Source: Bosea sp. ANAM02 (GTDB lineage Bacteria > Pseudomonadota > Alphaproteobacteria > Rhizobiales > Beijerinckiaceae). Taken from it: DNA of 64,000 nt. The DNA lies in NCBI RefSeq assembly GCF_011764485.1, contig NZ_AP022848.1, positions 2,508,001 through 2,572,000 of the forward strand, read 5' to 3'. Within the stretch, counting starts at the first letter, position 1; every line of letters begins with the position of its first letter. A program made the position numbers and the translations under genes. A model generated the notes under the pieces. That model saw only the letters and a list, made by a program, of their open reading frames with translations. It was not told the origin of the DNA and did no database searches. Shown piece after piece: positions 34,726 to 43,836 of the stretch.

Positions 34726-35667
34726 ATGACGCGTTTCGTCCTCGGGCGTCTCGCCTGGATGGCCGCGATCCTGCTCGGCGTTTCCTTCGTCGCCTTCATG
34801 CTGATGCGGGCCATTCCCGGCGATTTCGCCATCGCGGCGGCGGGCTCGCAGAGCGTGGCGCCGGAGGTTCTGGCGACGATCCGCCGGGACCTCGGCCTCG
34901 ACCAGCCGCTGATGACGCAATATCTGCTCTGGCTCGGGTCTGCGCTGACCGGCGATTTCGGCAAGTCCTTCGTCACCCGCCAGCCGGTGCTCGGCGAATT
35001 GCTCAATCGGCTCGCCGTCACAGTCCAGCTCACATCGCTCGCCGCGGTCATCGCCGCGGTGATGGGCGTCGCCTCGGGGCTCGCGGCGGCGCGTCTGCGC
35101 GGCGCGACCGACTGGCTGGTCCGGCTCTGGAACGGGCTGATGCTGGCGGTGCCGAACTATGTCGTGGCGACGCTGATCGTGCTGCTCTTCGGGCTCTATT
35201 TCCCGGAGATCACGGTGCTCGGCTACACGCCCTTTCTCAAGAACCCGCTCGGCAATCTCGCCAGCCTGCTGCTGCCCGCCTTCGCATTGGCGCTCGCGGT
35301 CTCCGTGACGATCGCGGAGAACACGCGCGCCGCCGTGCTTGAGGTCGCCAACCAGGATTTCGTCATGGTCGCCCGCGCCAAGGGCCTGACGCCGGCCGCG
35401 ATCCTGCGCGACTACCTGATGCGCAATGCGCTGACGCCGGTGATCACTGCCGCCGGCCTCAAGATCGCGGCGCTGCTCGGCGGCAGCATCCTGGTCGAGA
35501 CCATCTTCGCCATTCCCGGCATGGGCCAGTACCTGTTCGATTCCATCAACAGCCGCGACTATCCAGTGATCCAGGCGATCGTGCTGGTCGCGGCCGGCAT
35601 CGTCGTGCTGGTCAATACGGCGATCGACATCGCCTATGCCCGCGTCGATGCACGGGTGCAGATGTGA
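34726..35667 (+). CDS. Peptide-type ABC transporter permease 1 (DppB-like)
   Basis: Inner-membrane permease of 313 residues with six helices. GGCGGAGG at 34711-34718 sets the start at the ATG of MTRFVLGRLAWM; in-frame codons further up run through the repeat. The N-terminal membrane segment (MAAILLGVSFVAFMLMRAIPGD) with the RAIPGD motif and the EAA-type loop (VARAKGLTPAAILRDYLMRN) are typical of DppB. Its stop overlaps the next gene as GTGA, so the two permeases are coupled. Confidence 0.92.
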   Translation: MTRFVLGRLAWMAAILLGVSFVAFMLMRAIPGDFAIAAAGSQSVAPEVLATIRRDLGLDQPLMTQYLLWLGSALTGDFGKSFVTRQPVLGELLNRLAVTVQLTSLAAVIAAVMGVASGLAAARLRGATDWLVRLWNGLMLAVPNYVVATLIVLLFGLYFPEITVLGYTPFLKNPLGNLASLLLPAFALALAVSVTIAENTRAAVLEVANQDFVMVARAKGLTPAAILRDYLMRNALTPVITAAGLKIAALLGGSILVETIFAIPGMGQYLFDSINSRDYPVIQAIVLVAAGIVVLVNTAIDIAYARVDARVQM

Positions 35668-36530
35668 GCGGGACCATTCAGGACAGTGCGCCGGCCGCGA
35701 CGGTGCGGAAGGGGGCAGGGATCACGCAGGGCTGGCTGCTGCTCGGGCTGGGACTTGCCATGCTGGCGGCAATGCTGGTGCTGACGATCTTCGCGCCGCT
35801 TATCGCGCCTTACAGTCCCTCGGCCACGTCGCCGGACTCGCTGGCCCCCGCCAGTGCAGCCCATTGGCTCGGCACCGATTCGATCGGACGCGACGTGCTG
35901 AGCCGCCTGATCGTCGGCGGGCGCACGACGCTGCTCATCACGGTCTCGGCCGTGTTGATCGCGCTGGTGGCCGGGCTGATCCTCGGGCTCGCGGCCGGCT
36001 ACATGGGCGGGCGCACCGACGAGGTCATCATGCGGCTGCTCGATGTCGTCTTCGCCTTCCCGGTTCTGCTGCTCGCGATCGCGGTGGTGGCTGCGCTGGG
36101 GCCGACCGTGCCGAACCTGATCCTGACCATCGCCATCGTCTACACGCCGGCCATGGCGCGGGTGGTCAGGGCGCCGGTGCTCAGCGTCAAGCAATGGGAC
36201 CATGTCGAGGCTGCCCGCAGCGTCGGCATGAGCGAGATGCGGCTCGTGCTGCGCCATATCCTGCCGATCGTGGTCTCGCCGATCCTCGTCGCGACGAGCC
36301 TAACGCTGTCCCAGACGATCTTCACGGTGACGGCGCTGTCCTTCCTGGGCTTAGGCCCGCCGCCGCCCGATCCGAACTGGGGCGGCATGCTCTCGGAAGC
36401 GCGCCAGTTCATGGAGCTTGCGCCCTTGACCGTGGTCGGCCCGGCCCTGGCGATCGTCTTCGCGACGCTGACCTTCATCATCATCGCCAACGGCTTGCGT
36501 GAAGTGCTCGATGTGGGGAGCGTGCGATGA
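35664..36530 (+). CDS. Peptide-type ABC transporter permease 2 (DppC-like)
   Basis: Second permease, 288 residues, starting with the GTG inside the GTGA overlap with permease 1. DppC features: a cytoplasmic lead, first helix LLLGLGLAMLAAMLVLTIFAP, HWLGTDSIGRDVLSRLIVGG, and the EAA loop VEAARSVGMSEMRLVLRHIL. The last helix ends in LREVLDVGSVR, overlapping the ATPase gene by 4 nt. Confidence 0.92.
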   Translation: MSGTIQDSAPAATVRKGAGITQGWLLLGLGLAMLAAMLVLTIFAPLIAPYSPSATSPDSLAPASAAHWLGTDSIGRDVLSRLIVGGRTTLLITVSAVLIALVAGLILGLAAGYMGGRTDEVIMRLLDVVFAFPVLLLAIAVVAALGPTVPNLILTIAIVYTPAMARVVRAPVLSVKQWDHVEAARSVGMSEMRLVLRHILPIVVSPILVATSLTLSQTIFTVTALSFLGLGPPPPDPNWGGMLSEARQFMELAPLTVVGPALAIVFATLTFIIIANGLREVLDVGSVR

Positions 36531-37339
36531 CCGGCCCGCTGCTCAGGGTGCGTGACCTCACCGCGACCGTGACCACCCGCCGTGAGGTGATCCAGGCGGT
36601 GCGCGGCATCTCCTTCGATATCAATGCCGATGAGGCGGTCGGTTTCGTCGGGGAATCCGGTTGCGGCAAGAGTGTAACCGCCAAGGCGTTGATGCGATTG
36701 GCGCCTGATGGCGCCTCGATCGGGCTTGGCGGCTCCATCGCTTTCTGGGGGCAGGACCTGCTCGGGCTCGGCGAGGAAGAGATGCGCGACCTGCGCGGCC
36801 GACGCATCGCCATGGTGTTCCAGGACCCGATGACCTCGCTCAACCCGGTGATGAGCATCGGCGCGCAGATGGGCGACATGCTGCGCCGCCATTTCGGCAT
36901 TTCAGTAAAGGAGGCGCGTGAGCGTAGCGTCGAACTGCTCGACCTCGTCGGCATTCCCGATCCCGCGCGGCGGATCGACGACTTCCCGCACCAGTTCTCG
37001 GGCGGGCAGCGCCAGCGCGTGCTGATTGCCATCGCGATCTCCTGCGAGCCGGACCTGCTGATCGCCGACGAGCCGACGACGGCGCTCGACGTCACCGTGC
37101 AGGCGCAGATCCTGCGGCTGCTGCTGCGGCTTCGGGAGGAGCGCGGCATGGGGCTGATGCTGATCACCCATGATTTCGGCGTCGTCGCCGGCATGGTCGA
37201 CCGGGTGAACGTGATGTATGGCGGCGAAATCGTCGAGGCCGGGCCGGTCGACGATGTCTTCGCCCGGCCGCAGCATGCGTATACGCGGGCGCTGCTCGAT
37301 GCCGTGCCGCGCCTGCAAGGAGCGGGGGCGCTGCGATGA
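36527..37339 (+). CDS. Peptide-type ABC transporter ATPase 1 (DppD-like, short)
   Basis: Nucleotide-binding subunit of 270 residues. Walker A GESGCGKSV, Q-loop FQDPMTSLNPVM, signature FSGGQRQRV, Walker B LLIADEPTTALD and the H-loop LITHDFGVV are all intact. It is about 50 residues shorter than the usual DppD because the C-terminal oligopeptide region after ALLDAVPRL, including the Cys-rich part, is missing. It overlaps both neighbours by 4 nt and pairs with ATPase 2. Confidence 0.93.
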   Translation: MTGPLLRVRDLTATVTTRREVIQAVRGISFDINADEAVGFVGESGCGKSVTAKALMRLAPDGASIGLGGSIAFWGQDLLGLGEEEMRDLRGRRIAMVFQDPMTSLNPVMSIGAQMGDMLRRHFGISVKEARERSVELLDLVGIPDPARRIDDFPHQFSGGQRQRVLIAIAISCEPDLLIADEPTTALDVTVQAQILRLLLRLREERGMGLMLITHDFGVVAGMVDRVNVMYGGEIVEAGPVDDVFARPQHAYTRALLDAVPRLQGAGALR

Positions 37340-38298
37340 CGGAGCCGCTGCTTCAGGTCCGCGATCTCTCGGTGCTGTTTCCGGCGCGGCGCGGCGCGCC
37401 GCCGGTCAAGGCGGTGGAGCGCCTCTCCTTCGATATCGCGCCGGGGCAGACGCTCGGGCTCGTCGGCCAGTCCGGCTCGGGCAAGACCACGGCGGGGCGC
37501 GCCATCCTCCAGCTTCAGAAGGCGAGCGGAGGTTCGGTCCGCCTGCTCGGGCAGGAACTGACGAGGATGCGTTCGGGCGAGTTGCGCCGGATGCGCCGGC
37601 ATATGCAGTTCGTGCTGCAGAACCCCTATTCCAGCCTGCATCCGCGCATGACGATCGGGCAGATCCTGAGCGAGCCCTTGCAGGTGCATCGCACGGTGCC
37701 GGGCAACCGCATCCGCGAACGCGTCGAAGAGCTGCTGGAGTTGGTCAATCTCGATCCCGCGATGATCCGGCGCTACCCGCACGAGTTCTCGGGCGGGCAG
37801 CGCCAGCGCGTCGTCATCGCAAGGGCGCTCGCGGTCAACCCCGATTTCGTCGTCTGCGACGAACCGGTCTCGGCGCTCGACGTGCGGACACAGGCGCAGA
37901 TCGTCGCGCTGCTGCAATCGCTGCAGGAGAAACTCGGCCTGTCCTATCTCTTCATCGCGCATGACCTCGCGATCGTCCGCGAGATGGCGCATCGCGTCGC
38001 GGTGATGTTCCGCGGGCGCATCGTCGAGATGGGTAGCGCGGGCCAAGTCTATGACAGCCCGGCACACCCCTACACGCAACTCCTGCTGGATGCCGTGCCG
38101 GTGCCCGACCCCGTGCTGCAGCGCGAGCGGCTCCGGCGCCCGCCACCGGACCTGCGCTTCCTCGATGGCGATGGCGGCGGGTGCGTCCATGGTGCCGATC
38201 ACGCGCGGGCGGTAACGCCCGAATGGCACGAGGTCGCGCCGGGCCATGGCGTGTCCTGCCGCTACTGGCCGAAAGGAGCGGGACGGGAGGCGGCGTGA
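37336..38298 (+). CDS. Peptide-type ABC transporter ATPase 2 (DppF-like)
   Basis: Second nucleotide-binding subunit, 320 residues. Walker A GQSGSGKTTAG, Q-loop LQNPYSSLHPRM, signature FSGGQRQRV, Walker B FVVCDEPVSALD, H-loop FIAHDLAIV. The C-terminus keeps a peptide-transporter extension up to VSCRYWPKGAGREAA, with single Cys residues but no clear 4Fe-4S cluster set. It ends the first ABC operon. Because the second binding-protein operon has permeases but no ATPase, this pair may also drive that transporter. Confidence 0.93.
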   Translation: MTEPLLQVRDLSVLFPARRGAPPVKAVERLSFDIAPGQTLGLVGQSGSGKTTAGRAILQLQKASGGSVRLLGQELTRMRSGELRRMRRHMQFVLQNPYSSLHPRMTIGQILSEPLQVHRTVPGNRIRERVEELLELVNLDPAMIRRYPHEFSGGQRQRVVIARALAVNPDFVVCDEPVSALDVRTQAQIVALLQSLQEKLGLSYLFIAHDLAIVREMAHRVAVMFRGRIVEMGSAGQVYDSPAHPYTQLLLDAVPVPDPVLQRERLRRPPPDLRFLDGDGGGCVHGADHARAVTPEWHEVAPGHGVSCRYWPKGAGREAA

Positions 38299-38338
38299 GC
38301 GGCCGCTTGAAATGCAAGCTCTTAATCTTATCGCGCGG

Positions 38339-38442
38339 TCATCCCGGACGGAGCGAAGCGAAGATCTGGGATCCATTCCTGAGCATTTCCGATCAAGGTT
38401 CCGGCATGGATCCCGGGTCTCCCTTCGGTCGCCCGGGATGAC
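38339..38442. repeat. Family D palindromic repeat, copy 2
   Basis: GTCATCCCGGACGGAGCGAAGC...TGGGATCCATTCCTGAGC, then GGCATGGATCCCGGGTCTCC...CGCCCGGGATGAC. It lies between the first ABC operon and the site 3 dyads. Confidence 0.7.
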
Positions 38443-38470
38443 ATGGTTCCTTTCGGGGGAGGTCGAGGAT

Positions 38471-38526
38471 GTTCCTTAGGGCGGAACATTCAATCCTTGA
38501 CGCGAAATATCTGGCGCAACTACGCT
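38471..38526 (+). promoter_or_regulatory. Tandem dyads (site 3) and promoter of the M81-3 operon
   Basis: GTTCC-TTAGGGC-GGAAC at 38471-38487 (perfect arms) and AATCC-TTGACGC-GAAAT at 38492-38508, centres 21 bp apart. The second dyad holds the -35 box TTGACG (38497-38502); 18 bp later comes TACGCT (38521-38526). The stretch AATCCTTGACG followed by GAA is shared with site 2. Confidence 0.7.
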
Positions 38527-38638
38527 TTTGGTGACGAGGCCGGGCTGAAGAACGGATCCGGCAAGATATCCTGAAGTCCGAGTTACCGCTTCGCCCGGCA
38601 TCGGCCGGCCGGCGGAACCGCAATCCGGGAGGATGGCC

Positions 38639-40147
38639 GTGCGTCTGGCGCTGATCCACATCGTTCAGGAAACGAACGACTTCAATCCGCTGCTGACGAC
38701 GCTCGCGGATTTCGAGGCGTTCGGCCTCGTCGAGGGCGAGGAGATCGCCCGGCAATTCGGCGAGATCGGCCAGATCGGCGGGCATTACGCGGCGGTGAAG
38801 GAAAGCGGGCTCGCGATCGAGACGATCCCGATCATCCGCGCCTGGGCCGTGGCGGGCGGGCGCATCTCGCGTGAGGCCTTCGATTTCTTCCAGGCGAAGA
38901 TCCGGGCCGGGCTGGAGACGGTGGGACCGATCGACGGGCTCGTCCTGCATCTGCACGGCGCCTGCGCGGCCGAGGGCATCGACGATGTCGAGGGCGAGCA
39001 GGCCGAGCTTTGCCGCGAGATTCTGGGGCCGGACGTGCCGATCCTGCTCGGGCTCGATCACCACGCCAATATCACGCACAAGATCATGGCCAATTGCACG
39101 ACGATCGTCGGCCATCGCACCCAGCCACATGACGTGTTCGATACGGGCAAGGTCGGCACCGAGGTGCTGCTGCGCATCCTCACCGAGAAGTGCAAGCCGG
39201 TGATGGCCTGGCGGAAGATCCCGCTGCTCTCGCATCAGGAGCAGTTCCTAACCTCGAAGGGGCCGATGAAGCTCTGGTTCGACCGGGCCCGCGCGATCGA
39301 GGCCGACCGGCGCGTGCTACAGGCTTCGAACTACCCGATGCAGCCCTGGCTCGATGTGGCCGAGGGCGGCTGGTCGACGATCGTGGTCACCGATGGCGAC
39401 CGGTTGCTGGCCGAGAAGCTGGCGGACGAGCTCGCCGATCTCGCCTGGTCTATGCGCGACGATTTCCAGGTGCGCGAGGCGGTTTCCATCGACGACGCCG
39501 TGCGCAAGGCCGATGCGGCCGAGCGTGGCATGATCGTGATCAGCGATACCGGCGACACCGTCTTCGGCGGCGCGGCCGGGGACAGCAACCTGCTGCTGGA
39601 AGCGATGCTGCGGCTCGGCATCAGGAGCAAGGCGCTGATCCCGCTGATCTCGCCCAAGGCCGTCGCGACGCTGACCGCGGCGGGCGAGGGCGCCGAGGTG
39701 ACGCTCCCGCTCGGGGGCGACGCGGCCACCGCCTTCTTCAAGCCGCTGACGGTGACGGGCAAGGTCCGCAAGCTCGGCGGCGGGTCGATCCCGCTCAGGT
39801 TCAACCATCAGCCGGAGGTCGATATGGGCCGGGTCGCGGTCTTCGATGTCGGGCCGGTGACGCTGCTGATCTCGGAACTGCGCGGCGTCGCGGGCAACGT
39901 GCCCGATGTCTACGAGGCCTTCGGCATCGACCTCTCCGACTACAAGATGGCGGTACTCAAGACGGCTTCGAACTTCCAGTATTTCGACCGCATCGCCTCC
40001 GGGCTCGTCCGTGCCGATACGCGCGGGCCGGGGCAGTCGGACGTATTCACCCTGCCGTGGCAGCGGATTCCGCGCCCGGTCTATCCGTTGGAGACAATAA
40101 GCGACTGGCGGGCGCATTCGTCCCAGCCGGGAGCGGGGAAAAGCTGA
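38639..40147 (+). CDS. M81 family metallopeptidase (MlrC-like), paralogue 3
   Basis: Third M81 protein, 502 residues. GGGAGG at 38627-38632 lies 6 nt before the GTG at 38639, which I prefer; an ATG at 38633 abuts that site and would add two residues. Landmarks: HIVQETNDFNPLL, GLVLHLHGACAAEG, ILLGLDHHANITHKI (metal-binding motif), GHRTQPHDVFDTG and VFGGAAGDSNLLLEAML. The protein is likely cytoplasmic. It heads an operon with a binding protein and two permeases, so imported substrate is probably processed by it. The exact bond cleaved is unknown. Confidence 0.88.
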   Translation: MRLALIHIVQETNDFNPLLTTLADFEAFGLVEGEEIARQFGEIGQIGGHYAAVKESGLAIETIPIIRAWAVAGGRISREAFDFFQAKIRAGLETVGPIDGLVLHLHGACAAEGIDDVEGEQAELCREILGPDVPILLGLDHHANITHKIMANCTTIVGHRTQPHDVFDTGKVGTEVLLRILTEKCKPVMAWRKIPLLSHQEQFLTSKGPMKLWFDRARAIEADRRVLQASNYPMQPWLDVAEGGWSTIVVTDGDRLLAEKLADELADLAWSMRDDFQVREAVSIDDAVRKADAAERGMIVISDTGDTVFGGAAGDSNLLLEAMLRLGIRSKALIPLISPKAVATLTAAGEGAEVTLPLGGDAATAFFKPLTVTGKVRKLGGGSIPLRFNHQPEVDMGRVAVFDVGPVTLLISELRGVAGNVPDVYEAFGIDLSDYKMAVLKTASNFQYFDRIASGLVRADTRGPGQSDVFTLPWQRIPRPVYPLETISDWRAHSSQPGAGKS

Positions 40148-40177
40148 GACGAAACCAACACAACAAGAGGGAAAGCG

Positions 40178-41716
40178 ATGACAAAGCTGTCGCGACGTCA
40201 ATTCGGCATGGCCGGCCTTGCGCTGGCGGGCGTGTCCCTGGCGGGGGCCTTGCCGGCCTCGGCCCAGCAGCTCAAGGGCGGGAGGCTGCGCGTCGCCGTG
40301 CTGAGCGAGCTGGCGAACTACGATCCGCAGCAGCTCTCGACGGTGAATTTCCACGTCATCAAGAACCTCTATGACAGCCTGATCGAGTACACGCCGGAGG
40401 GGAAGCCGGAGCCGAGCCTGGCGACGGAGTGGAAGATCGCGCCCGACAAGACCTCGGTGACGCTGAAGCTGCGCAGCGGCGTGACCTTCCATAGTGGTAC
40501 GCCGTTCAAGGCGGATTCCGTCCTGGCGACCCTGCAGAAGGGCGCCGATCCCAAGCGCGGCAAGAACGTCTTCGCGACCATGTCGATCGTCAAGGACTGG
40601 TCGGCGCCTGACGATTCCACGGTGACGATCAATTTCAAGGCGCCGGTGCCCGAGCGTCAGATGCTCGATCTCCTGCAGTTCCTGATCCCGATCGATCCCA
40701 AGGGAATCGACACGGTCGAGACCGTGCCGGCGGGCACCGGCCCCTTCACGCTGGTCAACCGGGCGGTGGGGCAGAGCCTGACGCTCAAGGCCAACCCGAA
40801 ATACTGGCGCGACAAGCAGCCGATCGTGCAAGATCTCGTCTTCACGGTGTTCAGCGAGGACGCCTCGGCCAGCGCCGCGCTGGAATCGGGCGCGGTAGAC
40901 ATCGTCTATAACGGCTCCTCGCGCAGCGCGGTCCGGCTCAAGAATGCCGGGTTCCAGGTCTTCGCCGGGCCGGGGCCACTGGTGCAGGTCTTCCGCATCA
41001 ACTCGACGCGCGGACCCTTCCGCAACAAGGCGTTCCGGCAGGCCTTCAACCATCTGATGGACCGGGCGAGCATCCTGCGGGTCGGCTATGCCGGCATGGG
41101 CAAGGTCGTGGCGCTGCCCTGGGCGCCGGCGAGCCCCGCCTATGACGAGAGCTACAATGCGACCTATGCCTATGATCTCGACAAGGCCAAGAAGCTGATC
41201 GCGGATTCCGGCCTTTCCGCCGACGAGACCAAGAACTGGAAGCTGCTGGTCAACGGCAGCGACGAATCCTCCGTCGCGATCAGCCAGATCGTGCAGGGCT
41301 CGCTGCAGAAGATCGGCATCCCCGTCGAGCTCGACATGCGGCAGGGCGCGGAATACGTCACCGCGCTGCTCGGCGGCGATTTCGCAGCGACCTTCGGTGC
41401 CGTCGGCAACGTCCAGAAATTCCCCTCGCGCGTCGCCACCAACTCGATCTACCGCACCTCGGGCAACCCCGTCCTGAAGGACCCGCATCCGCATCCCGAC
41501 TATGTCGCAGCCATCGCCAGGGTCGATGCCACGTCCGGCGGGGCGGCCGAGGTCAAGGCGGCCTATGACAACCTCAACAAGGTGCTGGTCGCGGAGGCCT
41601 TCGGCATCCCCACCAATTCCTACGATGTCGGCCTGATCGTCGCCTCGGACAAGATCGGCGGCGTGACGCTCGATATCGACAATCTCTTCGTCGCCCGCAC
41701 CATCGGCTTCAAATGA
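40178..41716 (+). CDS. Peptide-type ABC transporter substrate-binding protein 2
   Basis: Second SBP_bac_5 protein, 512 residues, with a Tat signal (KLSRRQFGMAGLALAGVSLA, cleaved near ASAQQ). GAGGGAAAG precedes the ATG. The mature protein shows GGRLRVAVLSELANYDPQQL, LRSGVTFHSGTPFKADSV and VPAGTGPFTLVNRAVG. It is only distantly related to binding protein 1. Its operon (M81-3, binding protein, DppC-like, DppB-like) contains no ATPase. Confidence 0.9.
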   Translation: MTKLSRRQFGMAGLALAGVSLAGALPASAQQLKGGRLRVAVLSELANYDPQQLSTVNFHVIKNLYDSLIEYTPEGKPEPSLATEWKIAPDKTSVTLKLRSGVTFHSGTPFKADSVLATLQKGADPKRGKNVFATMSIVKDWSAPDDSTVTINFKAPVPERQMLDLLQFLIPIDPKGIDTVETVPAGTGPFTLVNRAVGQSLTLKANPKYWRDKQPIVQDLVFTVFSEDASASAALESGAVDIVYNGSSRSAVRLKNAGFQVFAGPGPLVQVFRINSTRGPFRNKAFRQAFNHLMDRASILRVGYAGMGKVVALPWAPASPAYDESYNATYAYDLDKAKKLIADSGLSADETKNWKLLVNGSDESSVAISQIVQGSLQKIGIPVELDMRQGAEYVTALLGGDFAATFGAVGNVQKFPSRVATNSIYRTSGNPVLKDPHPHPDYVAAIARVDATSGGAAEVKAAYDNLNKVLVAEAFGIPTNSYDVGLIVASDKIGGVTLDIDNLFVARTIGFK

Positions 41717-41759
41717 CGCGGCCTGACGGCGCCGGGCGGCGCGAGCGCGGCGCCCGGCG

Positions 41760-42638
41760 ATGACGGAGACATTTGCCCAGGTCAAAGGGTTGCTGCGTCG
41801 GCTGCTGGCCCGGCGGGGCGCGGCCCTGGGGCTCGGCTTTCTTGTGCTGGTCGCGCTCGCCGCGGCCTTCGCCGATCTGCTGCCCTTTGACCCTTTGCGG
41901 CAGAACGTGGCGGACTCGCTCCTGCCTCCATCCGCCGAATACTGGTTCGGCACGGACGAGCTCGGCCGCGACATCCTGGCGCGCGTCATCCATGGCGCGC
42001 GGACCTCGCTGCTGACGGCGGCCGGCGCGGTCGTGATCGCGGCGCTCATCGGCGTGCCGATCGGACTTGCCGCCGGCTTCTATGGCGACTGGCGCGATTC
42101 CCTGCTGATGCGTTGCATCGATGTGCTCTTGGCGCTGCCGAACATCCTGTTCGCGATGGCGCTGATCGCGGTTCTCGGCCGCAGCCAGGGGGCGGCGCTG
42201 ATCGCGGTCGGCATCGCCGGCATACCCGGGTTCGCCCGCATCGCGCGGGCGCAGGTCATGGCCTTGCGCCAGCTCGATTTCGTCACGGCGGTGCGCGGCT
42301 TCGGCGGCAGCCCCGGCTACATCATGTTCCGGACGATCCTGCCCAACGCCTTGAGCCCGCTGGTGGTTCAGGCGATCGTGCTGGCCTCGATCGCGATCCT
42401 GCTGGAAGCGGCGCTCGCCTTCCTCGGGGTCGGCGTGCCGCCGCCGACGCCGAGCTGGGGCGAGATGCTGCGTACCGGCAAATCCTATCTCTACGAGGCG
42501 CCGACCTATGCGGTGCTGCCCGGCATCGTGCTGACGCTGACGATCCTCTCGCTCGACACGATCGGCCGGGCGCTGACCGCGATCCTCGACCGCGACGAGA
42601 GCGAGGCGGGCGGCGAGCCGATCGGGGGGCGGCGATGA
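41760..42638 (+). CDS. Peptide-type ABC transporter permease 3 (DppC-like)
   Basis: Permease of 292 residues, DppC type: cytoplasmic N-terminus, first helix AALGLGFLVLVALAAAFADL, YWFGTDELGRDILARVIHGA, then the EAA loop VTAVRGFGGSPGYIMFRTIL. The order here is DppC before DppB, the reverse of the first operon. The stop codon overlaps the next start (ATGA). Confidence 0.92.
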   Translation: MTETFAQVKGLLRRLLARRGAALGLGFLVLVALAAAFADLLPFDPLRQNVADSLLPPSAEYWFGTDELGRDILARVIHGARTSLLTAAGAVVIAALIGVPIGLAAGFYGDWRDSLLMRCIDVLLALPNILFAMALIAVLGRSQGAALIAVGIAGIPGFARIARAQVMALRQLDFVTAVRGFGGSPGYIMFRTILPNALSPLVVQAIVLASIAILLEAALAFLGVGVPPPTPSWGEMLRTGKSYLYEAPTYAVLPGIVLTLTILSLDTIGRALTAILDRDESEAGGEPIGGRR

Positions 42639-43582
42639 CGGGATATGTCCTGCGCCGCCTGTTTCAGATGCTGCCGGTGCTGCTGCTCGCCTCCTTCGCG
42701 ATCTTCGCGATGATCTATGCCGTGCCGGGCGGGCCGGTCGCGGTGATCGTTGGCGAGAATGCCGGGCCTGAGGAGATCGCGGCCGCGATCCAGCGCTACG
42801 GGCTCGACCGCCCGATGGTGGTGCAATATGCCGACTGGCTCGGGCGGGCGGCGACGGGCGATTTCGGGCTCTCGCTGCATAGTCGCCAGCCGGTGCTGCA
42901 ACTGATCGGCGAGCGCCTGCCGGCGACGCTGCAACTGGCGCTCGCCGCGATCTTCGTCGCGCTCGTCATCGGCATTCCCGTTGCGATCGCGAGCGCGGTC
43001 AAGCCGAATTCCTGGCTCGACCGGTTGCTCAGCGGCTGGAGCGCGCTGGCGCTGGGCGTGCCGACCTTCTGGCTCGGTATCCTCCTGATCCTGCTCTTCG
43101 CCGTGGAACTGCGCTGGCTGCCATCGGCCTCGCGCCATGTGCCATTCTGGGAGTCGCCTTTAGACACGCTGCGCAGTCTCGCGCTGCCGGCGATCACGCT
43201 CGGCACCTATGTCTCCGGCATCCTGGCGCGCTTCCTGCGGGCCTCGCTGATCGGTGAGGCGCGGGCCGACTATGTCCGCACCGCCCGCGCCAAGGGCGTC
43301 CCGGAGAACCGGATCGTCGGCTTCCACATCATGCGCAACGCGCTTCTGCCCTTCGTCACCATCGTCGGTTTGATGATGGCGAATTTCATCGGCGGGGCCG
43401 TGGTGACGGAGGCGGTCTTCACCTATCCGGGGCTCGGGCGCCTGCTGATCCAGGCGATCAGCACCCGCGACTACCCGCTGATTCAGGGCTGCATCCTGGT
43501 GATCCTGGTCGCCTATATGCTGATCAACCTCACGGTCGACATGCTCTATGCCTGGATCGACCCGCGGATCGAATACCGATGA
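42635..43582 (+). CDS. Peptide-type ABC transporter permease 4 (DppB-like)
   Basis: Permease of 315 residues, DppB type, starting with the ATG in the ATGA overlap with permease 3. The N-terminus MTGYVLRRLFQMLPVLLLAS leads to the YAVPGGP motif. TARAKGVPENRIVGFHIMRN is the EAA loop, and VVTEAVFTYPGLGRLLIQAI lies near the C-terminus. It is the last gene of the second operon; a repeat-filled gap separates it from the convergent iclR-type gene. Confidence 0.92.
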   Translation: MTGYVLRRLFQMLPVLLLASFAIFAMIYAVPGGPVAVIVGENAGPEEIAAAIQRYGLDRPMVVQYADWLGRAATGDFGLSLHSRQPVLQLIGERLPATLQLALAAIFVALVIGIPVAIASAVKPNSWLDRLLSGWSALALGVPTFWLGILLILLFAVELRWLPSASRHVPFWESPLDTLRSLALPAITLGTYVSGILARFLRASLIGEARADYVRTARAKGVPENRIVGFHIMRNALLPFVTIVGLMMANFIGGAVVTEAVFTYPGLGRLLIQAISTRDYPLIQGCILVILVAYMLINLTVDMLYAWIDPRIEYR

Positions 43583-43684
43583 TTGCCGCTCTCGAGGATG
43601 CGCGCGTTTGTCGAAACGGTTCTCGACGGAACCTCCGCCGTCATTCCGGGGCGGTCCGCAGGATCGAGCCCGGAACCCATATTC

Positions 43685-43777
43685 CGTCATGGTCGGGCTT
43701 GTCCCGACCATCCACGTCTTCATGGGTCGAGCGCTGTGTTCAAGACGTGGATGCTCGCCACAAGGGCGAGCATGACG
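43685..43777. repeat. Family B palindromic repeat, copy 3
   Basis: CGTCATGGTCGGGCTTGTCC...CCATCCACGTCTTC, then CAAGACGTGGATGCTCGCCA...GCGAGCATGACGG. A fragment resembling a family D half (TCATTCCGGGG...CCCGGAAC) precedes it at about 43640. Together they fill the 254-bp gap between the permease and iclR-type genes. Confidence 0.78.
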
Positions 43778-43836
43778 GAACCGGGGCGGCGACGGTGGCG
43801 GATGGGAAGGCCGGTCTGACCAAGCCTCCATGCGTT

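Noticed and set aside
39317..42049. Minus-strand open frame of 910 codons
   Set aside because: It is antisense to M81 paralogue 3, binding protein 2 and the start of permease 3, without family features.
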